A DNA stretch of 64,000 bases from Lysobacter ciconiae (GCF_015209725.1 NZ_CP063656.1:62001-126000); one strand, 5' to 3'. Shown: positions 51,024 to 60,102, counted from the first letter of the stretch. Translations and numbers: made by a program. The notes: generated from the sequence alone by a model not told the origin.

Positions 51024-51132
51024 GGGGCTCATCGGCTGGCGCGGCAGGTGAAAACCGGGGGCTGCACCTGCTATCTTGACCCGCGGCGCAGGAAAGCCGG
51101 ATGCCCGATGGGCAAAGCCAGGGAGCAGGGCG

Positions 51133-51198
51133 ATGTGGAAACCCGTTGATGTTGCCTACGCGTGGATCACCCGCGGCGTCGCCGTGGCCGGTCGTTAG
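51133..51198 (+). CDS. Possible 21-residue leader peptide
   Basis: A short frame MWKPVDVAYAWITRGVAVAGR lies in the 209-base gap between the TagX-like and ketosynthase-like genes, after AGGGAGCAGGGCG. The ACCCGCGGCG decamer occurs once upstream of it and once within it. Coding is unproven; no homologue is known to me. Confidence 0.2.
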   Translation: MWKPVDVAYAWITRGVAVAGR

Positions 51199-51232
51199 CG
51201 GGAGGCGGGACAGTGCGTCCGGATACGCGGCA

Positions 51233-52729
51233 ATGAGGGTGGGTGCGCTCATCCGGGGACTGCTGGGAATCGCGCTGGTGTTCGGTGCGGTTTGGCTGGT
51301 CGCGATCCTCTATTGGCGGGCCAGCGGCGCGACGCCGGGCACGCCGCAGATCGTTGGCACGTTGTTGCTTCTGCCCTTGTTGCTGGTCGCTGGCGTTCTG
51401 CTGCTGCGGGCGCTAATGCGCCGGCGCAGCGCGGGCCGCGAACGGACGGCGACGGATCCGATTGCGGGCAGCACTATGGCTCAGGACGCAGCCGAGCAGG
51501 TCGAAGCCGACCGCATCTTCTACCTGCTGGGCAGCGCCGCCCTGACTCGGGCCGGTAGCGGCGGCGAAGTCCTGGCCGGAGCGCTGCTGCAGCCCCAGCG
51601 GCCCTCGCTGCATCCATCCCTGCGCGACCAGATGGGCCTGCCGGTGTTTGCCGCCCAGGTCGATGATCTGGATGTGGAGTCTGTGCGCGCTGCGGTTGAC
51701 GGTCTGCTGCCGGAATCCGGACCGCGTTCCCAGGGTTTTGCGGAAGACCAGCTGCGCGCGCTGGCGCTGCTGGAACCGGTCGCCGAAGACCTGCTGTACG
51801 CCGCGCTGCCGTTCGCGGACGTGGACCCCGTGGCTGCGCCGTCCGCAGACACGGCGATGCACCCGCACGCGATGCAGCACTCGCGTTCCTCGCGCGCGCT
51901 GGCGCCCGCGCCGCAGGCGCCGGTCCTGCACATCCGGCTGCTGCTGCCGGCCCACTGGCCCGAGCCGGTGCGTCGCGCCTGCCTGGGCTGGATCGCCGAC
52001 AAGGCCACCGCGATCGGATTTGCCAGCGGCACGTTCCGCATCGGCGTCGAGCCGGTCGCCGGCGTCGCCGATGCATGGCGGGTGATCGACCGCCTGGCCC
52101 AGCCCGACGCGCATGCCGACGCGGCGCCATCCGACACCCACCTGCTGCTGGCGGCGCACAGTCTGATGGACGAGCTTGCGGTCAGCCGGCTGGATGCGAC
52201 CCGCAGCCTGCTGGTCAGCGGGCATCCGGAGGGACTGATTCCCGGCGAGGGCGCGGCGGGCGTATGGCTGTCGACGCAGACCCCCGGTGACGGGCGGGAA
52301 GCGCCGCCGCTGCGGCTGCATCGCGTCGTGCACGGACCGGCGGGACACGGGCGTACGGCCGGGCGCGAGCTGGCGTCGCTGCTGCAGCGCGCGCTGGCGG
52401 TCGCCTCGCTGCCCGCCGACGACGTCGCCGCCGTCTTCAGCGACGCCGATCACCGCCCCAGCCGCGCGATCGAGATCGCCGGCGCGATGACCGCCTGCCT
52501 GCCCGAGCTGGACCCGGTCGAGCAGGGTCGCCACCTGGGCCTGGTCTGTGGCGAGACCGGCGCGGTGGCGGTCCTCGCGTTGCTCGCCGCTGCGGCGGCG
52601 CAGGCCACGGCCGAAGACGCGCCGGTCGTGCTCGCGTCGGTCGCCGACGACACGCTGCGTTTTGCCGCCGCGCTGTCGCCCATGCCCAGCCCTGAGCCTC
52701 CAGCCGCGCCCGCGGCGGAAACCGTTTGA
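51233..52729 (+). CDS. Membrane-anchored ketosynthase/thiolase-like protein in the T6SS locus
   Basis: The ATG at 51233 gives 498 residues. Two membrane helices (about residues 5-26 and 37-58) form an N-terminal hairpin. A variable middle section follows. From about residue 225 the sequence resembles the ketoacyl-synthase fold: DTHLLLAAHSLMDELAVSRL, then GLIPGEGAAGVWL at 334-346, which parallels the GFVxGEGA loop of FabF-type enzymes, and finally LVCGETGAVAVLALLAAAAA, parallel to the GHLLGAAG helix. The catalytic Cys and the two His are not found, so it is probably not an enzyme. It is 17 bases before tssM. The family call is from pattern only. Confidence 0.6.
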   Translation: MRVGALIRGLLGIALVFGAVWLVAILYWRASGATPGTPQIVGTLLLLPLLLVAGVLLLRALMRRRSAGRERTATDPIAGSTMAQDAAEQVEADRIFYLLGSAALTRAGSGGEVLAGALLQPQRPSLHPSLRDQMGLPVFAAQVDDLDVESVRAAVDGLLPESGPRSQGFAEDQLRALALLEPVAEDLLYAALPFADVDPVAAPSADTAMHPHAMQHSRSSRALAPAPQAPVLHIRLLLPAHWPEPVRRACLGWIADKATAIGFASGTFRIGVEPVAGVADAWRVIDRLAQPDAHADAAPSDTHLLLAAHSLMDELAVSRLDATRSLLVSGHPEGLIPGEGAAGVWLSTQTPGDGREAPPLRLHRVVHGPAGHGRTAGRELASLLQRALAVASLPADDVAAVFSDADHRPSRAIEIAGAMTACLPELDPVEQGRHLGLVCGETGAVAVLALLAAAAAQATAEDAPVVLASVADDTLRFAAALSPMPSPEPPAAPAAETV

Positions 52730-52746
52730 CGATCATGGATGCGTAG

Positions 52747-55700
52747 ATGAGCAGCTTCTGGACCAACCTTCGTTTCTGGCTGAGGGACTACCGCGTGCTC
52801 GCCGCGCTGGGCATCGCCATCGCCGCCGCCGTTGCGTACTTCGGCAGGGACTCGCTGATGGCGGCGGGCGGCTGGCTGGTCGCGCTGCTCATCCTGGCCG
52901 TCGTGGCCTGGCTGGCGTTCCTGCTCGTGCGCAAGCTCCGCACGGCGCGCGCCGCCAGGCGGCTTGACACCATGGTGGCCGAGCACGCCGACAACGCGGT
53001 TACCGCCGCCAAGCCCGCCGTACGCGCGGATGCCGAGGTCCTGCGCGAGCGCATGGCCGAGGCCGTCAAGGCGATCAAGACCTCGCGCCTGGGCCAGATG
53101 AAGGGCAACGCCGCCCTCTACGAGCTGCCGTGGTACGTGATCATCGGCAACCCCGCCGCCGGCAAGAGCACCGCGATCCTCAACTCGGGCCTGCGCTTTC
53201 CCTTCGAGGACAACCGCAGCAACGTGATCCATGGACTGGGTGGCACCCGCAACTGCGACTGGTACTTCACCACCGAAGGCATCGTGCTGGACACCGCGGG
53301 CCGCTACACGGTCAGCGCCGAGGACCGGCTGGAATGGCTGACGTTCCTGGACCTGCTCAAGAAGCACCGGCCGCGCGCGCCGATCAACGGCATCATCATT
53401 GCCGCCTCGATCGCCGAGCTGTCGGGCAGCAAGCCCGAGTTCGCGATCGACCTGGCCAAGAACCTGCGCCAGCGCGTGCAGGAGCTGACCGAGCGGCTGG
53501 AGGTCCACGCCCCGGTCTACGTCGTATTCACCAAGGCCGACCTGATCAGCGGCTTCAGCGACTTCTTCCGCGGCCTGGATCCGGCCGAGCGCGAAAACGC
53601 CTGGGGCGCGACGCTGCCCTACGAGCTCGACAGGCAGGGCGCCGGCAGTGGTGAAGGCGACGCGCTGGAATCGTTTGACCGGCACTTCGACGTGCTCGCC
53701 GACGGACTGCGCGAGATGGGCCTGGCGCAGATGGCGATGGCCCGCGGACGCGATGTCAGTCCCGGCCTGCTGGCGATGCCAATGGAGTTTGCCGGGATCA
53801 AGCCGGCACTGCGGACCTTCATCGCGACCTTGTTCGAGGAGAACCCGTACCAGTTCAAGCCGGTGTTCCGCGGCTTCTATTTCACCAGCGCTCTGCAGGA
53901 AGGCATCACCGTGCAGCCCGCGTCGGAGCGCGTGGCCCGCCAGTTCGAACTGCACGGCGGCAGCCCCACCGGGGAGACCGTGGCCCCCGCCGACAGCAGC
54001 CACTTCCTGCTCGGCCTGTTCCGCAAGGTGATCTTCGCCGACCGCCAGCTGGTCCGGCAGTACTCCAACCCGGGCCGGACGCGGGTGCGTTACGCGGCCT
54101 TTGCCGGTGCCGTTGCCGCGCTGGCGCTCGTGCTGGCGGGCTGGACCTGGTCCTACAGTGGCAACCAGCAGCTGGTCGCCGACGCCACCGCGGACCTGGA
54201 CAAGGCGATCGCGGTGCAGGCGGAAAAGGTCGACCTGCAGTCGCGCATCGAAGCCCTGCTCGTGCTGCAGGACCGGCTGGAGCAGCTGCAGCGGCATCGC
54301 AATGACCATCCGCTCGGCCTGGGCCTGGGTCTCTACCAGGGCGCCGCCGTGGAAGCGAAGCTGCGCGAGGAGTACTTCCACGGCATGCGCCAGCTGATGC
54401 TGGTGCCGGTATCGGGCAAGCTGGAAAGCTACCTGGGCCAGGTCGTGGCCCGGCGCGGCGAGCTGAAGCCGCCGTCGCTGACCGGCGCACCGTCCGCCAG
54501 CGATGACGGCACGGACGATCCCGCCGCGACCAACGACACGCGCCTGTACGAGGACGCGGTCGCGACCGACTCGCAGGACGCCTACAACGCGCTCAAGACC
54601 TACCTGATGCTGGGCAACCACGAGCGCGTGGAGGCGACTCACCTGAGCGACCAGCTGACCCGGTTCTGGCGCGGCTGGCTGGAGGCCAACCGCGGCGCGA
54701 TGACCCGCGAGGAACTGCTGCGCGCCGCCGGCCGCCTGATGACCTTCCACGTCCAGCAGTCCGCCGACCCAGGCTGGCCGCAACTGGAGCTCAAGTACAG
54801 CCTGGTGGACGACAGCCGCGAGGCGCTGCGCCAGGTGATGAAGGGGACGCCCGCGCGCGATCGCGTGTACGCCCAGATCAAGGCCCGGGCAGCAACGCGC
54901 TTCAGCCCGGTCACCGTGGCCAGCCTGCTCGGCGACAAGCAGGCCGGCGGCGCGGTCACCGGCAGCCACCAGATTCCCGGGACCTTCAGCCGCAAGGCGT
55001 GGGAGGACTACGTCCAGGGCGCGATCAAGGAAGCGTCCAGCACCGAGTTGAGCAGCACCGACTGGGTGCTGGAGGCGACGGTGCAGAACGATCTGACCCT
55101 GGCGGGCAGCCCGCAGCACATCGCCCGCGAACTGGCGGCGATGTACAAGGCCGAGTACGCGCGCGAGTGGAGCAGGTTCCTGCAGGGCATCAGCGTCACC
55201 CGCTTCGACAATTTCGAAGAAGCGGTGAGCCGGATGAACCGTCTGGGCGATCCGGTCAACTCGCCGCTGCGGCTGCTGCTGGAAGCCGTCAACCGGGAAA
55301 CCGTGTGGGATAACCCGGCGGCCGCCAACGCCACCGCCGGCGCGGTCAAGGGCGGTATCGCCGGCTGGTTCAACCGGGTGGTCATGCGCCGCAACCCGAC
55401 CTCGATCCCGGTGTCGGTGGATCCGCAAAGCGGCGAGAAGGGTCCGGTGGAGGCCGGACCGCTGGGGCAGAAGTTCGCCGGACTGGCGCGGCTGCTGGTC
55501 GAGCACGACGGTGGGCCGGCCCTGCTGCCGCAGTACTTCGAGGCGCTGGGCAAGGTCCGCAGCCGCTTCAACCAGATCAAGACCCAGGGCGATCCTGGCC
55601 CGGGCGCACGCAAGCTGATGCAGGACACCCTTGATGGCGGCTCCGAACTGGACCTTGCGCTGAAGCTGGTGGACGAGCAGATGCTCAACGGTCTGGCCGA

Positions 55701-56532
55701 GGACCAGCGCAACACCCTGCGCCCGCTGCTGCTGCGTCCGCTGGTGCAGGCCTTCGCCGCGCTGGTTCGGCCGACCGAGGGCGAGATCAACCAGACCTGG
55801 ACGGCGCAGGTGCTGCGCCCGTTCGAGGACGGCATCGGCCAGCGCTACCCGTACGCGCCGGACGCAACCGTGGAAGCCGCGCGCGCGGACATCGAGCAGA
55901 TTTTCGGCCCGCAGGGCGCGATCGCGAAATTCGGCGAATCCGCGCTCGGGTCGCTGGTGATCCGCCGCGGCACGATGCTGACCCCGCGCCAGTGGGCCGA
56001 CATCGGCATCAACTTGCGCCCCGAGCTGGTCGCCGGCTACGGGCGCTGGGTCGGCGCCACCGCCGCCGGCGAGGGGCCGACGATGGTGTTCCAGGTGCTG
56101 CCGTTGGCCGCGCAGGGACGCGAATACACGATGACCGTCGATGGCCAGCAGATGCGCTATCGCAACACGCCGCCGCAATGGCACACCTTCCAGTTGCCCG
56201 GCGAGGGCGTGCCGGGGGTGCAGATCCACGCCGTCACCGGCGACGGACGCACCGTGGAGGTGTTCAACGCGCCCGGTGACAACGCGACCTCGGCGATGTT
56301 CGACGCCGCCGAGAAGACCAGCCTCGGCCGCCAGCATTACCGGCTGGGCTGGAATCGCGACGGCGCCCGGGTCGAGGTGGAACTGCGCATCGTCAGCACG
56401 GTGGAATCCAACGCCGGTGCCAATGATGCCCTGGGCCTGAAGCTGCCGGCGGTGGTGGCCGGCGCGGCGGTGGCGGCGCAACCCGCGGCAGCCGCGACCA
56501 CTGCGGCGGCATCGCCCGGCGGTGCGCAGTAA
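52747..56532 (+). CDS. tssM: Type VI secretion membrane-complex subunit TssM (IcmF)
   Basis: The 1261-residue protein has two N-terminal membrane helices (about residues 15-32 and 38-60), a cytoplasmic GTPase-like domain, a third helix (about residues 443-466) and a long periplasmic region. GNPAAGKST is a P-loop with Lys140, and TEGIVLDTAGRYT is the corresponding Walker B block. The C-terminal two thirds matches the helical and beta-domain ICMF-related part. TssM joins TssL and TssJ to form the trans-envelope complex of the secretion apparatus. Its TAA overlaps the ATG of the tagF gene by one base. Neither tssL nor tssJ is in this window. Confidence 0.97.
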   Translation: MSSFWTNLRFWLRDYRVLAALGIAIAAAVAYFGRDSLMAAGGWLVALLILAVVAWLAFLLVRKLRTARAARRLDTMVAEHADNAVTAAKPAVRADAEVLRERMAEAVKAIKTSRLGQMKGNAALYELPWYVIIGNPAAGKSTAILNSGLRFPFEDNRSNVIHGLGGTRNCDWYFTTEGIVLDTAGRYTVSAEDRLEWLTFLDLLKKHRPRAPINGIIIAASIAELSGSKPEFAIDLAKNLRQRVQELTERLEVHAPVYVVFTKADLISGFSDFFRGLDPAERENAWGATLPYELDRQGAGSGEGDALESFDRHFDVLADGLREMGLAQMAMARGRDVSPGLLAMPMEFAGIKPALRTFIATLFEENPYQFKPVFRGFYFTSALQEGITVQPASERVARQFELHGGSPTGETVAPADSSHFLLGLFRKVIFADRQLVRQYSNPGRTRVRYAAFAGAVAALALVLAGWTWSYSGNQQLVADATADLDKAIAVQAEKVDLQSRIEALLVLQDRLEQLQRHRNDHPLGLGLGLYQGAAVEAKLREEYFHGMRQLMLVPVSGKLESYLGQVVARRGELKPPSLTGAPSASDDGTDDPAATNDTRLYEDAVATDSQDAYNALKTYLMLGNHERVEATHLSDQLTRFWRGWLEANRGAMTREELLRAAGRLMTFHVQQSADPGWPQLELKYSLVDDSREALRQVMKGTPARDRVYAQIKARAATRFSPVTVASLLGDKQAGGAVTGSHQIPGTFSRKAWEDYVQGAIKEASSTELSSTDWVLEATVQNDLTLAGSPQHIARELAAMYKAEYAREWSRFLQGISVTRFDNFEEAVSRMNRLGDPVNSPLRLLLEAVNRETVWDNPAAANATAGAVKGGIAGWFNRVVMRRNPTSIPVSVDPQSGEKGPVEAGPLGQKFAGLARLLVEHDGGPALLPQYFEALGKVRSRFNQIKTQGDPGPGARKLMQDTLDGGSELDLALKLVDEQMLNGLAEDQRNTLRPLLLRPLVQAFAALVRPTEGEINQTWTAQVLRPFEDGIGQRYPYAPDATVEAARADIEQIFGPQGAIAKFGESALGSLVIRRGTMLTPRQWADIGINLRPELVAGYGRWVGATAAGEGPTMVFQVLPLAAQGREYTMTVDGQQMRYRNTPPQWHTFQLPGEGVPGVQIHAVTGDGRTVEVFNAPGDNATSAMFDAAEKTSLGRQHYRLGWNRDGARVEVELRIVSTVESNAGANDALGLKLPAVVAGAAVAAQPAAAATTAAASPGGAQ

Positions 56533-57533
56533 TGGTGGCGGTGGAGACGGCGCACCCGGTCAGCTACTTCGGCAAGCTGCCCAGTCGCGGGGACTTCGTG
56601 CGCACCCCGGAAAGCCACCAGCTGATGATGCTGCTGGACCGCTGGGCCGGCCAGGGACTGGAGTTGCTCGCCAGCGACCCGGGCTGGAAGCAGCTCTACG
56701 ATCAGGCATCCCCGCTGCATTTTGCGTTCGTCGGCTCGCGCAGCCGGCTCGCGATCGGTGGCCATTACCTGCCCAGTCGGGACAGTTCGCAGCGCCGGTT
56801 TCCGTTCCTCGCCGCGACCCGCTTCGAGGTCGCCCAGCCGCTGGCGTTCATCGGCCGCAGTCCGCTGGCGCTGTCGCGGCTGTGGTCCAGCCTGGCGCGC
56901 AGCGGACAGCAGATCGTCGCCGCCGAGGATCCGGCCGAGCCGCTGCGCCAACTGGCTGACGGGCGGGTCGCGATCAACACCGATCCGCGCGTCTACGACG
57001 CCGCCTTCGACGATTTCATCGAGTTGCAGGACATCGGCTCGCTGCAGGCACTGCTGCGCCAGTCCGGCTACCCGCAGCTGCAACTGCGCTGGTTGCTGCC
57101 CGCGCTGGGGATGCTGCTGCAGCCGGTCATCGCCGGCGGCGCGGCCCAGGTCGACAAGGGCCTGTCGCTGCCCTTGCCGGTGGACGCGCTGTACCGGCCG
57201 CTGGTGGCCGCGTTCTGGCTCGACCTGTTGGCCGGTTTCCTGGGCCGGGCGGACTTCGAACTCACCGTGCTGGTATGTGATGCAGCGACGGCGTCGGCCG
57301 CCGGTCCGCGCCTGCTGATCGGCTTCAACGGCGCCGACGGCCGCCTGCTGCAGGCGACGCTCGACGGCCGCGTCGGCCAGGAGCAGTTGATCGCGGTCGA
57401 TGATGCCGAATGGGTCGAGGACCACATCGCCGGCGACTACGCCCTCAACCGGCTGGTCAGTTATCTGGATCGCGACCAGCTCTCGCTGCGGGCCGCCCGC
57501 AAGACGTTCAACGAGACCTTTCTTGGAATCTGA
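56532..57533 (+). CDS. tagF: Type VI secretion accessory protein TagF (ImpM)
   Basis: The 333-residue cytoplasmic protein starts within the tssM stop codon (TAATG), so translation is coupled. The N-terminus YFGKLPSRGDFVR is the diagnostic ImpM/TagF opening, followed by WAGQGLELL and a mid-region with GGHYLPSRDSSQRRFPF. The C-terminal half (from about residue 150) is an extra helical domain beyond the classic N-terminal domain. In Pseudomonas aeruginosa TagF represses the T6SS post-translationally by an effect on Fha, independently of PpkA/PppA in some cases. Fha is not present here. Confidence 0.95.
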   Translation: MVAVETAHPVSYFGKLPSRGDFVRTPESHQLMMLLDRWAGQGLELLASDPGWKQLYDQASPLHFAFVGSRSRLAIGGHYLPSRDSSQRRFPFLAATRFEVAQPLAFIGRSPLALSRLWSSLARSGQQIVAAEDPAEPLRQLADGRVAINTDPRVYDAAFDDFIELQDIGSLQALLRQSGYPQLQLRWLLPALGMLLQPVIAGGAAQVDKGLSLPLPVDALYRPLVAAFWLDLLAGFLGRADFELTVLVCDAATASAAGPRLLIGFNGADGRLLQATLDGRVGQEQLIAVDDAEWVEDHIAGDYALNRLVSYLDRDQLSLRAARKTFNETFLGI

Positions 57534-57534
57534 C

Positions 57535-58350
57535 ATGCGTACACACCCTGTTCTGGCGGCGACCGGCCCGCTCACCTCGTGGCTGCTGGCGATCGGACTG
57601 CTGCTGTCACCGGCAGCAGCGCTCGCGCAGTCCGGCGGCGCGGGCGGCACGGCGGCGGAGAAACCGGTAGTGGCCACCGGCACCGTGCCCGACGAGGCAA
57701 CCCGGGCGGCGATCCTGCAGCGGCTGCGCGAGCTCTACGGCGCCAACCGGGTGGTCGACCGGATCGAGGTGGACGCGGTGATCGCCCCGCCCAACTGGAG
57801 CGACCGCGTGCTGGGCATGCTCGGTCCGGACCTCAAGCAAGTGTCCGGCGGCGAGCTGGCCATCGACGGCAACAGCGTGCGCATCAGCGGCCAGGTCGGC
57901 AACGAGGCCGCCCGGCAACAGGTGGCCAGCGCGATCGCGACGGGCGCGGGTCCAAGCTACGTGCTCAAGAACTCGCTGGTCGGCGGCGGTGGCAGCAAGC
58001 AGGACCTGCTCGACCAGACCCTGGCTGACCGCATCATCGAGTTCAAGAGCGGAAGCGCGACGCTGACCGACGGCGGTCGCGAGATCCTGGACGAGATGGC
58101 GGTGGCGCTGGAGAGCGTCGGCCAGCAGCAGGTCCAGGTGATCGGCCACACCGACAGCGTCGGCTCGCGCGAGTCCAACGTGGCCCTGAGCCTGCAGCGG
58201 GCGATCGCGGTGAAGGCCTACCTGGAGCAGCGTGGCGTCAGCGCCGACAACCTCAGCGTGCAGGGCTTCGGTCCCGACCGGCCGGTGGCCGACAACGACA
58301 GCGATGACGGCCGCGCCCGCAACCGCCGGATCGAATTCCGGGTGATGTAG
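57535..58350 (+). CDS. OmpA-family protein with BON-like domain (T6SS-associated)
   Basis: The ATG at 57535 follows the tagF stop by one base. The 271-residue product has a signal peptide (SWLLAIGLLLSPAAALAQ). Residues 55-145 resemble a BON-type region (VDRIEVDAVIAPPNWSDRVL, GNSVRISGQVGNEAARQQVA). The OmpA_C domain follows: IEFKSGSATLTDGGREILDE, VIGHTDSVGSRESNVALSLQ and DGRARNRRIEFRV, which bind peptidoglycan. This is likely the apparatus anchor; the tssM-tagF-OmpA order recalls the Acinetobacter cluster, where the OmpA-type protein is called TagN. Confidence 0.9.
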   Translation: MRTHPVLAATGPLTSWLLAIGLLLSPAAALAQSGGAGGTAAEKPVVATGTVPDEATRAAILQRLRELYGANRVVDRIEVDAVIAPPNWSDRVLGMLGPDLKQVSGGELAIDGNSVRISGQVGNEAARQQVASAIATGAGPSYVLKNSLVGGGGSKQDLLDQTLADRIIEFKSGSATLTDGGREILDEMAVALESVGQQQVQVIGHTDSVGSRESNVALSLQRAIAVKAYLEQRGVSADNLSVQGFGPDRPVADNDSDDGRARNRRIEFRVM

Positions 58351-58406
58351 CCGGACGCCAGCGCCAAACGGCTGGCCATTGTCCGCCGGCGCACTAGACT
58401 GGTGCG

Positions 58407-58952
58407 ATGAGCATTCGACCCTTTCTGGAACACACCCCCCGGCTCGGCGCGCGCGTCTACGTCGACCCGGCCGCCACGGTGATCGGCAACGTCGTCCTGG
58501 AAGACGACGTCTCCATCTGGCCCGGCTGCGTGGTCCGCGGCGACGTCAACTCGATCCACATCGGCGCGCGCACCAACATCCAGGACGGCGCGATCATCCA
58601 CGTCACCCACGAAGGGCCGTTTACGCGACCGGGCGGGTTTCCCACCGTGATCGCCAACGACGTGACCGTTGGCCACTCTGCCGTGATCCACGCGTGCCGG
58701 CTGGAGGAGTTCTGCCTGGTCGGCATGGGTGCGGTGGTGCTGGACGGGGCGACGGTGTCGCGCTTCGGCTTTGTCGGTGCCGGCGCGGTGGTCGCGCCGG
58801 GCAAGACCGTGGGCGAGGGCGAGCTGTGGCTCGGCAGTCCGGCGCGCTTCGTGCGCAAACTGTCGGAGCGCGAGCTGGAACAGCTGCGCCACAGCGCGCA
58901 GCACTACGTGCAGCTGAAGGATGCCTACCTGCAGATGGCCGCCAGCGCCTAG
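58407..58952 (+). CDS. Gamma carbonic anhydrase family protein (YrdA-like)
   Basis: A 181-residue left-handed beta-helix protein. Hexapeptide repeats start at VYVDPAATVIGNVVLEDDVS. The histidines that bind metal appear in IIHVTHEGPF and VGHSAVIHACRLEE, and GMGAVVLDGATVSRFGFVGA and LGSPARFVR complete the repeat and cap helix. Members are often annotated as carbonic anhydrases, but many lack detectable activity, so activity is unproven. Its TAG stop overlaps the stop of a small gene on the opposite strand. Confidence 0.93.
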   Translation: MSIRPFLEHTPRLGARVYVDPAATVIGNVVLEDDVSIWPGCVVRGDVNSIHIGARTNIQDGAIIHVTHEGPFTRPGGFPTVIANDVTVGHSAVIHACRLEEFCLVGMGAVVLDGATVSRFGFVGAGAVVAPGKTVGEGELWLGSPARFVRKLSERELEQLRHSAQHYVQLKDAYLQMAASA

Positions 58953-59119
58953 ATTTCCAGGTTACGCAGGATATAGAACACCACCACGCCGATCATTGTG
59001 GTCACGCCTGCCCACATCATCACCGGTCCGGAGCGCGATTCGCGCCGGGTGAAACCGACGATCAGCATCACCAGACCGACCACGGTGATGAGCAAACCGC
59101 TTTTCAGGATCGGGTCCAC
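58949..59119 (-). CDS. Small two-helix membrane protein (56 aa)
   Basis: A short frame reads from GTG at 59119 to TAG at 58949-58951, overlapping the stop codon of the carbonic anhydrase gene. It translates to a 56-residue hydrophobic protein with two membrane helices: SGLLITVVGLVMLIVGFT and a second helix WAGVTTMIGVVVFYI, joined by a charged turn RRESRSG. AAGAGG lies about 11 bases before the GTG, a little far. The gene starts 15 bases after the aroE stop and is in the same direction, so it may be an aroE-linked small membrane protein. Function is unknown. Confidence 0.6.
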   Translation of the reverse strand: MDPILKSGLLITVVGLVMLIVGFTRRESRSGPVMMWAGVTTMIGVVVFYILRNLEI

Positions 59120-59134
59120 GGTTCGTGCAGCCTC

Positions 59135-59983
59135 TTATGCCACGGTCGTCAAGCCGCTCTCGGCGCGCAGCTCGGCGTAGATCTCGTCGGTGCTCGGGCG
59201 AACGCCGTGCCAGACGTTGAAGCTCTCGGCGGCCTGTTCCACCAGCATGCCCAGGCCGTCCATCATCTGGTCGGCGCCACCGGCGCGCGCCCAGGCCAGG
59301 AAGCCGATCGACGCTTCGCCGTAGCCCAGGTCAACCACGTCGCCGCGCGGCGCGATCAGCGACTGCGGCAGCGGCAGCTCGCCGCCGTCGGCCGCGTGGC
59401 CGATCGAGGTGGCGTTGATGATCAGGTCGAACACGCCCTGGGTGTGCAGGTCGGCGAAGTTGCGCGGATGCACCCGCGCCGGATCGCCCAGCAGGTCGGC
59501 CAGCGCGTCGGTCCGGCTGTCGGTGCGGTTGACGATCATCAGGCCGGAGATGCCCGCATCCAGCAACGCCGGGGCGACGCCGTGGGCGACCCCGCCGGCA
59601 CCGATCAGCAGCACCCGGCGGCCGCGCAGGTCCTGGCCATGGCGATCGGTGAGGTCACGCACCAGGCCGAGGCCGTCGGTGTTGTCGCCGGCCCAACCGG
59701 TGGCGGTGCGGGTCAGGGTATTGACCACGCCGCAGCGGCGCGCGCGGTCGCTGAGGCTCTCGCAGGCCGCGGCGGCACGCGCCTTGTGCGGCAGGGTCAC
59801 GTTGGCGCCCTTGCCGCCGGCGGCCGCGAATTTAGCCAGCGCGTCGTCGAATTCCTCGGCGGTCGCGTCGATCAGGCCGTAGTCCATCGCGATCCCGGTC
59901 TGGCGCGCGAACGCGGCGTGGATCCGCGGCGACAGCGAATGCGCGACAGGGTGGCCGATCAGGGCGAATCGGGGAGTGGGCAT
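59135..59983 (-). CDS. aroE: Shikimate dehydrogenase
   Basis: The 282-residue enzyme begins at the ATG at 59983. FALIGHPVAHSLSPRIH binds shikimate, NVTLPHKARA has the catalytic Lys67, NTDGLGLVRD holds the partner Asp, and LIGAGGVAHGVAPAL is the NADP-binding loop. NATSIGHAADG also matches the AroE family. It reduces 3-dehydroshikimate to shikimate on the way to chorismate. A chorismate-consuming XanB2-like gene lies 1.5 kb away, which could couple pigment precursor supply. Confidence 0.96.
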   Translation of the reverse strand: MPTPRFALIGHPVAHSLSPRIHAAFARQTGIAMDYGLIDATAEEFDDALAKFAAAGGKGANVTLPHKARAAAACESLSDRARRCGVVNTLTRTATGWAGDNTDGLGLVRDLTDRHGQDLRGRRVLLIGAGGVAHGVAPALLDAGISGLMIVNRTDSRTDALADLLGDPARVHPRNFADLHTQGVFDLIINATSIGHAADGGELPLPQSLIAPRGDVVDLGYGEASIGFLAWARAGGADQMMDGLGMLVEQAAESFNVWHGVRPSTDEIYAELRAESGLTTVA

Positions 59984-60102
59984 GGGGACCTCGCTTGGAC
60001 AATGGGTGGGGTGCCGGGGCAGGCGAAACCGTGTTGCGTAACTCCGCCTCCCCTTCTGCCGACCAGTCTACGGCCAGTCAGCGCCGCCCCGGGTGACCGC
60101 GC

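Noticed and set aside
51070..51180. Possible c-di-GMP-I riboswitch (GGAAAGCC ... GGGCAAAGCC)
   Set aside because: GCAAAGCC matches the GEMM core, but the GNRA-capped hairpin and the receptor stem with its GGGTTGCC partner are missing.
52450..56481. 1343-codon minus-strand frame opposite tssM
   Set aside because: The same antisense artefact; TssM motifs on the plus strand are decisive.
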